DNA of 49,969 nucleotides. Origin: an uncultured Bacteroidia bacterium. Lineage in GTDB: Bacteria > Bacteroidota > Bacteroidia > J057 > CALDDN01. The position numbers and the translations under genes were made by a program. The DNA is taken from NCBI GenBank assembly GCA_937936615.1, contig CALDDN010000029.1:1-49969 (forward strand), written 5' to 3'. This document shows, one piece after another, positions 9,519-18,400 of this stretch (position 1 is its first letter; every line of letters begins with the position of its first letter). The notes beneath the pieces are model-generated. The model was not told the DNA's origin, searched no databases, and worked only from the letters and a program-made list of their open reading frames with translations.

Positions 9519-11039
9519 TCATTTCTTTACAAACTGCCGAATACGGGAAGAATGCGTCGTTCGGCGCAGACCAGCCCGCACGAGAGCCTTTTCGTAGCGT
9601 TTCTCGTTTTCGGCGGCCGAGGCAAAGAGATCGACCACAGGACGCGGATAGTCCGTGCCGAGGCGCACACCCCAGCGGGTCTGCTCGTCGGGGGTCAAGA
9701 GCCAGGGTTCGTGAATGCGGTTGGCGGGCAGGCGGGCCAGTTCGGGCAGCCAGTGGCGGATGTAATCGCCCTGCGGGTCGTAGTCCTTACCCTGCTTCAC
9801 GGGGTTAAAAAAACGGAAGCCCCGCGGGTCGGTACCCACAGCAGCGGCGTAGCTCCAGTTGCCGTAGTTCGAAGCCGGGTCGTAGTCGATGAGCAGGCTC
9901 TCGAACCACTCGGCCCCGCGCAGCCAGTCCAGGCCCAGGTTTTTGGTCAGGAAGCTGGCCACATTCTGCCGGCCTCGGTTGGACATGAAGCCCGTAGCGG
10001 CCAGCTCACGCATGTTTGCATCGATGAGCGGGAAGCCCGTACGGCCCTCGGTCCACGCAGTCCAGTGCGCCTCGTTGCGCTGCCAGTCGATGCGCAGGCC
10101 CCGCAGGCTGCTGCGCCGGAAAAGCCTGCCCCCGTGCTTGAGGGTCAAAAAATGGAAGAAGTCGCGCCACAGCAGTTCGAATACCAGCCAGTAAGTCGAA
10201 TCGTTGCGCACGACCTGCCGTTCGTAGCGTTCGACCTCGGCATATATGAAGCGGGGCGAGAGGCAGCCCAAGGCCAGCCACGGCGAGAACTTGCTCGAAA
10301 AATTGGCTCCGAGCATACCGTTTCGCGTGTCCTTGTAGCGGCGCAGGCAGTCGTTGTGCCAGAAGTAGTCCTGCAGGCGACGCAGGCCGGCTGTTTCGCC
10401 CCCCCGAAAATCGAGCACCCCGCGCGGGTCGGGCGTTCGCGGGGCCACCCCCAGATCGGCCAGAGTCGGAATTGGGCCCGGCGGCAGGTCGTCGAGGCGA
10501 GGAGAGGGGACGGTTTCGGGTGTGGCAAAAGGTTCGCGAATGGCCGTATTGTTTTCGATGCGGCGGCGGAACTCAGTGAAGACCTCGGGCAGCTGTTTGA
10601 GGGAAAACGGCAGGTTGTTCGGGTGATACAGCGTATGGCCGTCGAAGGCGGCAGCCGATGCGCCAACTTCGCGCAGGGCCTGAGCAACGGCAGTCTCTAT
10701 CGCCTGTTCTTCGGTGCCGGCGCAGCGGTGGTAGAACACCTGAGGGGCACCGGTAGCAGCGGCCAGCTGGGGCAGCACCGCTTCGGGATGACCGATTCGC
10801 ACGATGAGATCGGAGCCGCGCTGGCGCAGCTGCTGCCGCAGGTCTTCGACAGCCTCGCGCAGGAACCGGGCACGGTAAGCCGCCGTACGCTCGAAGCCCT
10901 GACGCGTGCGGCCGAAAAAACGGGGATCGAAGATATAGACGGGAACTACATCGGCATCGCGGTCGAGGGCGGCGGCGAGGGCTTCATGGTCGTGCAGCCG
11001 CAGGTCGGTGCGGAACCACAGCAGAAGAGTCGGATGCAT
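9519..11039 (-). CDS. Photolyase/cryptochrome, DASH-like
   Basis: N-terminal LLLWFRTDLRLHDHEAL, GHTLYHPNNLPF, DLPPGPIPTLADLG, TGFMSNRGRQNVASFLTKNLGLDWLRGAEWFESLLIDYDPASNYGNW (FAD-binding domain typical of cry-DASH). Confidence 0.95.
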   Translation of the reverse strand: MHPTLLLWFRTDLRLHDHEALAAALDRDADVVPVYIFDPRFFGRTRQGFERTAAYRARFLREAVEDLRQQLRQRGSDLIVRIGHPEAVLPQLAAATGAPQVFYHRCAGTEEQAIETAVAQALREVGASAAAFDGHTLYHPNNLPFSLKQLPEVFTEFRRRIENNTAIREPFATPETVPSPRLDDLPPGPIPTLADLGVAPRTPDPRGVLDFRGGETAGLRRLQDYFWHNDCLRRYKDTRNGMLGANFSSKFSPWLALGCLSPRFIYAEVERYERQVVRNDSTYWLVFELLWRDFFHFLTLKHGGRLFRRSSLRGLRIDWQRNEAHWTAWTEGRTGFPLIDANMRELAATGFMSNRGRQNVASFLTKNLGLDWLRGAEWFESLLIDYDPASNYGNWSYAAAVGTDPRGFRFFNPVKQGKDYDPQGDYIRHWLPELARLPANRIHEPWLLTPDEQTRWGVRLGTDYPRPVVDLFASAAENEKRYEKALVRAGLRRTTHSSRIRQFVKK

Positions 11040-11170
11040 GGCGCGGAACGAGAGGCACTAAGGCTAACGGCAAGGCGGTGCCGAAAGTGCCGGCAGGCCT
11101 GCTGCTGCACGTCAAGAGTAGCCTTTCCTCCTTGGAAAGGCCTCAAGAAATGGATTGAAGCGCGTCAGAT

Positions 11171-13249
11171 CTAACGTTTCCTGGGCTTGTAATTGAAGCT
11201 GCGGATACGGAATTCGGTGCGGCGGTTGGCCTGCTCGTCGCTGTCCGACAGCTCGGGATAGATCAGCGGCTGCGACTCACCGTAGCCGAAGGCTTCGAGC
11301 CGATCGAGCGGAATGCCTGCATCCTTGAGGTAGGTTACGACCGAGCGTGCCCGGCGGTCGCCCAGGCGAATGTTGTAGCGTTCGGTACCGTTGGTATCGG
11401 TGTGCGAGCCGATCTGGATGGTCATCGTGGGGTTGGCCTCAAGCAGGGCAACGAGCTTGTCGAGTTCGGCTTTCGACTCGGGCCGCAGGTCCGATTTGTC
11501 GAAGTCGTAGTAGATGTTTTGCAGGACGTAGGGCTGGTCGATCTGAATGCCTTCGAGGTAAATGTCGATATCCTGTTCGAGGTTGACCGGCCCACGGGTG
11601 GCGTCGACTTCAGACGTCGATACGAAGGCTTGGTTGGAAAGGTATTCGGGGGCCGTGGCCACGAGCTTGTAATCGAAGCCGTTTTCGAGGGGAAATTCGT
11701 AGTAAGCGTTCTGCTGCGTCTGGAAGGTATCGAGCGGCGTAATGGAGCCGTCGTTTTCGAGGCGGTAGAGGGTTACGGTAGCGAAGGGGATGGGCTGGCG
11801 TGTATCGCGGTCGCGCACATAGCCATGCACTGTAATGGGATAGTCGGGCCGGTAGATTTTTTTGATGCCGAAGATGTCATCGCGACCGATGCTGGGCGTG
11901 CGGTCGGAGGACAGGTAGCCGATCGAGTCCTGATGAATCCAGACCAGGGCGTAGTCGTCGTAGCTGGTATTGAGGGGATAGCCCATGTTTTCGGGATCGC
12001 TCCAGGTAGACTTTTCGCCTTCGACGCGGAACATGTCGAAACCACCCAGGCTTTTGCGGCCATTCGACGAGAAGTAGAGAGCCTTGCCGTCGGAACCGAT
12101 GTAAGGGAAAAGCTCGTCGAACTCGGTATTGATCTTAGGTCCGCAGTTGACGGGCGCATTCCATTTGTCGCCGTTTTTGGTGGCGTACCAGATGTCCTTG
12201 CCGCCGTAGCCGCCCTCGCGGTCAGAGACAAAGTACATGATCTGGCCATCGGGCGAGAGGCAGGGCTGCATGTCCTGCGCGGCGACTTTCTTTTCCTTGC
12301 CCCGCGAGTTGACGATTTGTTTACGGGTAGTGTTGACGTCAGGCACTTTTTTCCGTCTGGACCACGACTTGCGCTCGTTATTGTATTCCGACATATAAAT
12401 CTGGCAGCCCCATTTTCTTCCGATTCGACCCTCGCCGCAGATGGTGTAGTAGAGGATGGTACCCGTGGGATCGAGGCAGGGGGCACCGTCGTTGGCTTTG
12501 GTGTTGAGCCGCTTTTTGCCCAGGGCTTCGGGCTCGCCAAAAATGGAATCGCTCTCTACCTTGACGATATAGAGGTCGGAGTAGGGTTCGCCGGTGAAGG
12601 GATATACCCGCTTGACTTTTTTGACTTTACCCTTTTTCATGGGGGCGCGGTGCGAGGTAAAAATCAGGAAGGAATCGGCCTCGACGTTGAAAAGGGCTGT
12701 GCTGAAGTCGTTGTTCTCGGAATTGAAGGGCAAGGATTTGAACTCCCATTTGGGTTTTTCCTGCATCAGCTGGCGGGCCTCTTCGATGCCTTCGAGTTCG
12801 TAACGGGCTTGGCGGGTAAAAATGCCGTCGGCGGGCTGACGCTTGACGAACTCACGGAACTGGATTTCGGCTTCGTCGTAGCTGCCTATTTTTTTGAGGG
12901 CATTACCCAGATCGAAGTAGAGGGTATCGTTGCCGTCGGGGTCGATCTGGCGGGCTTGGTTGTAATATTGTATGGCCAGGTCTAGGTCTTCGGAATACCA
13001 CTTGGCACGTCCCAGCTTGTAGGTCAGATCGAAGTTGGTGTTGTCGCGGCTATAGGCTTGTTCGTAAATCTTGGCAGCCTCGACCATTTCACGCCGTTGA
13101 AAGTGGCGGTCGCCCCTGCGGATGAGTCGCTTGACCTCGCGGACGGCTTCATCCCTGTCGGACTGCGACCGGGCTGGGGGCAATCCCACTCCACTCCAAA
13201 GGAGCAGCAGCGAGTATACCCATACCCATCGTCTCTTGCTGAACATCAT
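11171..13249 (-). CDS. TPR - PD40 propeller - CarboxypepD_reg-like - OmpA C-terminal protein (PorE-like architecture)
   Basis: TPR segment (AAKIYEQAYSRDNTNFDLTYKLGRAKWYSEDL), PD40 repeats (PCLSPDGQIMYFVSDREGGYGGKDIW), CRD (ITVHGYVRDRDTRQPIPFATVTL), OmpA (IYYDFDKSDLRPESKAELDKL...IGSHTDTNGTERYN). Start set at MMFSKRR (13249). Confidence 0.9.
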   Translation of the reverse strand: MMFSKRRWVWVYSLLLLWSGVGLPPARSQSDRDEAVREVKRLIRRGDRHFQRREMVEAAKIYEQAYSRDNTNFDLTYKLGRAKWYSEDLDLAIQYYNQARQIDPDGNDTLYFDLGNALKKIGSYDEAEIQFREFVKRQPADGIFTRQARYELEGIEEARQLMQEKPKWEFKSLPFNSENNDFSTALFNVEADSFLIFTSHRAPMKKGKVKKVKRVYPFTGEPYSDLYIVKVESDSIFGEPEALGKKRLNTKANDGAPCLDPTGTILYYTICGEGRIGRKWGCQIYMSEYNNERKSWSRRKKVPDVNTTRKQIVNSRGKEKKVAAQDMQPCLSPDGQIMYFVSDREGGYGGKDIWYATKNGDKWNAPVNCGPKINTEFDELFPYIGSDGKALYFSSNGRKSLGGFDMFRVEGEKSTWSDPENMGYPLNTSYDDYALVWIHQDSIGYLSSDRTPSIGRDDIFGIKKIYRPDYPITVHGYVRDRDTRQPIPFATVTLYRLENDGSITPLDTFQTQQNAYYEFPLENGFDYKLVATAPEYLSNQAFVSTSEVDATRGPVNLEQDIDIYLEGIQIDQPYVLQNIYYDFDKSDLRPESKAELDKLVALLEANPTMTIQIGSHTDTNGTERYNIRLGDRRARSVVTYLKDAGIPLDRLEAFGYGESQPLIYPELSDSDEQANRRTEFRIRSFNYKPRKR

Positions 13250-13318
13250 GCTGTACGAGCCAAGTCTAAGTTTTTGCCCGCGCAAACATACGATTTTCAG
13301 CCGTTACGGGCAATTAGG

Positions 13319-14071
13319 CTAATTCCACAGCAACAACCAGCCCAACAAATCGGCCAGCAGCACGGCTATCGATGCCCAGACAAAAGCAGCTATCGTTACC
13401 CGGCTGACGCCCAAAGCCCCGCCGCTTGCCCGCAGACCCTGCCAGCAACCCAGCGAAGCCACCAAAAAGCCAAAAACAAGAGCTTTGCCCAGCCCCAGGC
13501 CCACATCCGAAGGCGTAACAAACTGCCGAACCGAAGCTGCAAACCGTGCCGGGCTCACTCCCAGACCCATCACCAGCACCGACCACGCCCCGAGAGTACC
13601 TGCCAGCGTCGCAATCCACGTCAGCAAGGGCAGAGCCAGCATACCCGCCACCACGCGCGGAAGCACCAGGTAGCGCAGCGGATCGATGGCCATCGACCGC
13701 AGCGCATCGATCTGCTCGGTGATGCGCATCGAGCCCAACTCGGCCGCCAGAGCCGCGCCAATGCGGCCCGCCAGCACCAGCCCCGTCAGCACCGGCCCTA
13801 TTTCCATGCACAGCACCTTGACCACCTGCCCGCAGAGCAGGGCAATGGGAGCCAACCCCTCGACCTGGTAGGCTCCCTGCCACGCGATGATGGCCCCGGT
13901 AGAACCGCCCGTAAGCAGCACCAAGCCCACGGCCCGCGTGCCCAGCCGTTCCAGCTGATCGACCACGGCCCAGCGATCGGCCGGAAGCCAGCGCAGGCGG
14001 GCCAGCACCTCCAGCGCAAAGGCGGTGTAGTCGGCGGGCAGGTGCCACCATCGCCGTTCGGGCGGGTACAT
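13319..14071 (-). CDS. mlaE: MlaE family ABC transporter permease
   Basis: 250 aa, GGSTGAIIAWQGAYQVEG, EIGPVLTGLVLAGRIGAALAAELGSMRITEQIDALRSMAIDPLRYLVLPRVVAGMLALPLLT. Confidence 0.95.
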   Translation of the reverse strand: MYPPERRWWHLPADYTAFALEVLARLRWLPADRWAVVDQLERLGTRAVGLVLLTGGSTGAIIAWQGAYQVEGLAPIALLCGQVVKVLCMEIGPVLTGLVLAGRIGAALAAELGSMRITEQIDALRSMAIDPLRYLVLPRVVAGMLALPLLTWIATLAGTLGAWSVLVMGLGVSPARFAASVRQFVTPSDVGLGLGKALVFGFLVASLGCWQGLRASGGALGVSRVTIAAFVWASIAVLLADLLGWLLLWN

Positions 14072-14080
14072 CGATTGCTT

Positions 14081-15085
14081 TTACTTGCGAAAATCGCCCA
14101 GAATTTCGTGAACATCGAGGCTGTAGCCGCAGCGGAAGTGCTTTTCAGGACAGGCAGCCCGCCCATGGATGCTGCAGGGACGGCATGCGAGGGGTTCCGA
14201 AGTACTGACGCAGCGACTGCCCGGACTCAGAGGCCCGAAGCCGAAATCGGGCACGGTCGAACAGTAGATCGCAGTCGTAGGTGCGCCCACGCCCGATGCC
14301 AGGTGCATGGGTGCACTGTCGTTGCAGAAAACCTGGGCAGCACCGGCCATCAGGGCCGCGCTTTGCAAGAGCGTAAGCTGGCCGGCCAGGTTCTCGCCGT
14401 GAATGTGCAGCATGGCCAGCTCCTGACACAGCTCGTATTCGGCGGCACTGCCCACCAGGTAGACCCGGTAGCTGGCCGAGAGCTGGCGCAGCAGTTCGGC
14501 CCACTTGGTGCGGGGCATCTGCTTGGTGAACCAGAGGGTGGCGGGCGCAACGACGATATAAGGGCCGCGCCGCGTATAGGGCTGCACATGCTCGAAATCC
14601 CCGGGCGAAGGGTAGAGCCGAGGAGCTTCGCGGTGGGTATCGGCCCAAGGGGCAATGAGCGAGAGGTTGCGATCCACTTCGTGCGGGGCATCGGCCGCAC
14701 CGACAGGGCCGATGCGGTGGGGCGGGCGGTGGCCACAGGCAAACGAAAAAGGATTGCTCCGGAAGGCCGCTTTGCGCCGGCCCCGCAGCAGCCACGTCAG
14801 CAGCCCCGTGGCCGCAAAGCGCTGGATGTTGACAACGAGGTCAAAGCGGAAGCTGTAAAGGGAACGAAGCAGTTTCCACCAGCTGCGGTATTTTCGGCCT
14901 GCCCGTTTGTCCCAGGTCCAGACGCGGGCAATGGCCGGATGATTGCTCACCAAGCCTTCGTGGCCCTGTTTGACCAGCAGATGGATTTCGGCTTCGGGGT
15001 AGCGTTGATGCAGACGCTGGGCCACGGGCAGGGCCAGGATGACGTCGCCGATAAACGCCGTCTGGATAATCAGAATGCGCTGCAT
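14081..15085 (-). CDS. Glycosyltransferase family 9 (heptosyltransferase-like)
   Basis: RILIIQTAFIGDVILALPVAQRLHQRYPEAEI, CNDSAPMHLASGVGAPTTAIYCSTVPDFGFGPL, C-terminal CRPCSIHGRAACPEKHFRC. Confidence 0.93.
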   Translation of the reverse strand: MQRILIIQTAFIGDVILALPVAQRLHQRYPEAEIHLLVKQGHEGLVSNHPAIARVWTWDKRAGRKYRSWWKLLRSLYSFRFDLVVNIQRFAATGLLTWLLRGRRKAAFRSNPFSFACGHRPPHRIGPVGAADAPHEVDRNLSLIAPWADTHREAPRLYPSPGDFEHVQPYTRRGPYIVVAPATLWFTKQMPRTKWAELLRQLSASYRVYLVGSAAEYELCQELAMLHIHGENLAGQLTLLQSAALMAGAAQVFCNDSAPMHLASGVGAPTTAIYCSTVPDFGFGPLSPGSRCVSTSEPLACRPCSIHGRAACPEKHFRCGYSLDVHEILGDFRK

Positions 15086-15368
15086 CGGCTGAGGTGCGGG
15101 CTGGGATTGAGGCGAGGTAAATCGAGGGGTGGCATTCGTCTTTTACTCAAAAATGGGAAAAAGGTTGTAACCAATACGGCCCGAGGCAGCGCAGGTGCAA
15201 GGCAATTGCATACGAAAAAGCAACAAAATTGACTAAAATTTGATTTTTAGTTTTTTTATCTAAAATAGGCGATAAAAAATCAAGCTGTTTTCTGAGATGC
15301 TGGAATAATGTTGCAGGCATCGACAGGCCGAAAGACTGTACACGACGCCCCCCCGTATACCCGAAGGC

Positions 15369-15400
15369 TTTGCAAACAGCCCCAGACCTGGCTAACTTTA
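15369..15400 (+). promoter_or_regulatory. Putative Bacteroidota-type promoter of the TamB-like gene
   Basis: TTTG (15369-15372), 20 nt, TAACTTTA (15393-15400), four bases before ATG 15405. Confidence 0.5.
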
Positions 15401-15404
15401 GTCC

Positions 15405-18400
15405 ATGAGTTCAAGCATGATGCGCTGGAAGTGGACCGGTCGGCTCGTGGTAGGTAGCCTGGTGGGGGTGGCCGGCCTCTATCTGCTGGTCTTCGTAGTG
15501 TGCTGGGCCTTGCTGCGGGTACCCTCGTTTCAGGAACGCATCCGCCCGTGGGCCATCCGGCAGGCGGAAGCCGCCCTGGGTACCCGTGTGGAACTGGAGC
15601 GCATCGAACTGCAGATTTTTGACCGCATCGACCTGCGGGGCTTCGCGCTCTACGACCGCAACGGCGTACGGGCCATTGCCGCCGACCGCCTGCAGATCGG
15701 CGTATTCAGTTTTCCAACCGTCAGCTGGTTCACCCAGCCCGAAGGGGTAAAACGCATCCTGGCCCGCTCGCTGCGGCTCGAGGGGGGGGGGCTCAACCTC
15801 TACCGGGAGCGCGAGAGCCGCCGGCTCAACCTGAGCCGGCTTTTTGATCCCGAGCCCAGCCCGCCCGATACCCGTCCCCCCGCAGCCATGCCCCCCCTCT
15901 GGATTGAAATCGACGAGGTGGAACTGGCCCGTTTCGGCTTTCGCTGGAGCGACTCCACCGAAGCGGACCGCGACCTGGCCCCCCAGCCGGGCCATCTGCA
16001 GTACCAGGCCCTTTACCTCGATTCGGTCAACCTGCGCACCAGCCTGAGTTACCGGCCCGACGGCTTCACCGAAGGAATCGTACAGCACCTTTCGGCCCGC
16101 GAGGCCAACAGCGGCCTGGAACTGAAGCGCGGCGGTCTGACAGCCCGTTCGATTCCAGCCACCGACAGCAGCGCGGCCCGCGTCGAAGTGCGCGAGGCCA
16201 TCCTCGAAGTAGCTGGCTCGTTCCTCAACCTCGACCTCGACATGCCGGGGCAGACCTTTGCCACCCTCATCGAAGAAGGCCACAACCGCCGCTTCGATGC
16301 CCGCCTGCGGCAGACCGTCTTCGACTGGGCCACCCTCAACTTCTTTCTCAAAGAAGACCTCGCGCTACAGGGACCGCTGACGCTCGAAGGCCGCATCTGG
16401 GGCGACTACCGCACGGTGCGCTGCCGCGATCTGGAAGTGCGCTACGGCGAAGAGACGCGCCTGCGGCTCTCGGCCCGCCTGCGCAACTACATCGATCCGG
16501 CTCGGCTTTTCATCGAAGCCGAGCTTAACGAAACCAACCTAGCCATCCGCGACCTGCGCCAGCTGCTGCCCAAGGTTCAGCTGCCGGCGGCCGCTCAGGC
16601 TCTCGAATACGCCCGCATCGACGGACGGTTTACGGGCTTCTGGCATGACTTTGTGGCGCGGGCCACCTTCGCAACGGGGCAGGGACAGATCGTCAGCGAC
16701 CTCAACCTCAAATACGACAGCCTGACCACGGCCCTGACCTACAGCGGACGCCTACGTACCGAAAACCTGAACCTGGAGCGGCTCATCGGTCAAAAATCGA
16801 CTGCCCGGCTCAACCTGACGGCCGAAGTCAGGGGCCGCAGTCTGGATGCCCGACGAACGACTGCCTCGGCCAGCTTCCAGCTCAGCGATTCGGAGGTCTA
16901 CGGCTATGTTATCGATTCGGCAAAGGGCCGCGTGCAGCTGCGCGAGGGCGACCTCGATGCCGATTTCGTGCTCGAAGACCGCGAAGGCAGTTTCCGCGGG
17001 CAGCTCGACGTCGACCTGGGCGGCCCCATGCCGCACTACCGCGCCGTTGGCGAGCTGCGCACCCTCGACCTGGCTCACTACGGCCTGACCGACCGCCCGT
17101 TGCAGCTGAGCACCCTGCTCAACGTCGACCTGATCGGGGGCAACCTCGACGAGCTGGAAGGCCTGATCACGGTCGAGGATATGTTCCTCTACCACGCCGA
17201 TAAGCCCCAACCGCTCAAATCGGAACACCTGAGCCTGCGCATCGAATCGGAATCCGATTCAGTAAAAGTACTCGAAGCCCAAGGGTCGACCTTTGCCCTG
17301 CAGGCACGGGGCCGGTTCGGCTACCTGAATCTGGCCAAACGGGTCGAAAACATGACCCAGAGCCTGCTGCGCCGCTACCTGCCCGATAGTACAACCCGAG
17401 GAACAAGCCCCGCCTCGCCGTGCGAGCTGTCGCTCACACTGACGACCCGCGAGCTCGACCCCTGGCTCGAATTCGTCGACCTGCCCCTGCGCATCAAGCC
17501 CGGCACCCAGCTGCAGGCTGACTACCGCGGCAGCCGCCACGACTCGCTCTACGCAACCCTCCTCAGCGACTCCATCAGCTGGGGCGCAATGCCCCTGCGA
17601 CAGGTGGCCGCCCTAGTCAAGCTCGACCTCAACACCCAGACCGACACCGTCAATTTGCAGCTCAACGCCTACGCCGCCCACTTTGCCCTCAGCTCCGATT
17701 TTGTGATCGAAAATCCAGGCATCGAAATCGAAGACCTGTATGGGGTACTTTATTACGATGTGTATTACGAACAAAACAAATTCAAAAACAAAGTACGGAT
17801 TGCCGGCGATGCCGTTTTCGATGAAAGCGGCATGCTGGCCCAGCTCGACGACGAACGCTGCTACCTGACACTCAATGACTCGGTGTGGCGGGTGGTGCAG
17901 GCCGCACCCATTGTCTGGGGGCCTGGACTGCTGCAGATCGACAGCCTGCGCATCGAACAGGGCGATCATCGCCTGACCTGCACGGCACGCATCGGCGATC
18001 CACTGCGCGACGAAGTCCGCATCGTAGCCGATGCCTTCGATCTGTCATTGGTCGAGGGTTTTTACGATGTGGGAGTCAAGCTCAATGGGCGCGTCAATGC
18101 CGATCTGCGCATCCTCAACCCTAGACGCAACTACCTGCTGCTGCTGCAGGCCCAGGTGGAGGGGCTGCGGGTCGAAGGGGTGAAGATGGGCCGAATTTCG
18201 GCCCGCTCGCGCCTCGAAGAAGGCAGCGAGGCACTGGCTACCGACCTCGACTGGATTTCGGATACCGATACCATCCTGCGCATCCGGGGCTTCTACCGCC
18301 TCGATGCGCCCGAAGCCCCGCTCGACCTGGTGGTTTCAGCCCAGCGTTTTCCGCTGGAACTGTTCCATGCCTTTGTCCAAGACTACGTGCCCACGCTCGA

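Noticed and set aside
11121-11141. Inverted repeat GCCTTTCC-TCCTT-GGAAAGGC as a terminator
   Set aside because: Perfect 8-bp stem, but no T tract on either strand, so only a weak candidate for processing or termination.
9552-11174. 540-aa plus-strand ORF opposite the photolyase
   Set aside because: Antisense shadow of a clear cry-DASH gene; no recognisable domain.
11402-12985. 527-aa plus-strand ORF
   Set aside because: Antisense to the PD40/OmpA gene; composition reflects the complementary frame.
9519-15085. Genomic island or defence system signature
   Set aside because: No integrase, transposase, tRNA junction or defence domains seen; gene content is housekeeping and envelope-related.
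13058-15232. 724-aa plus-strand ORF
   Set aside because: It runs antisense across three well-supported genes (OmpA-type, mlaE, GT9). Low-complexity R/Q/H/P-rich composition is typical of a shadow ORF in GC-rich DNA.
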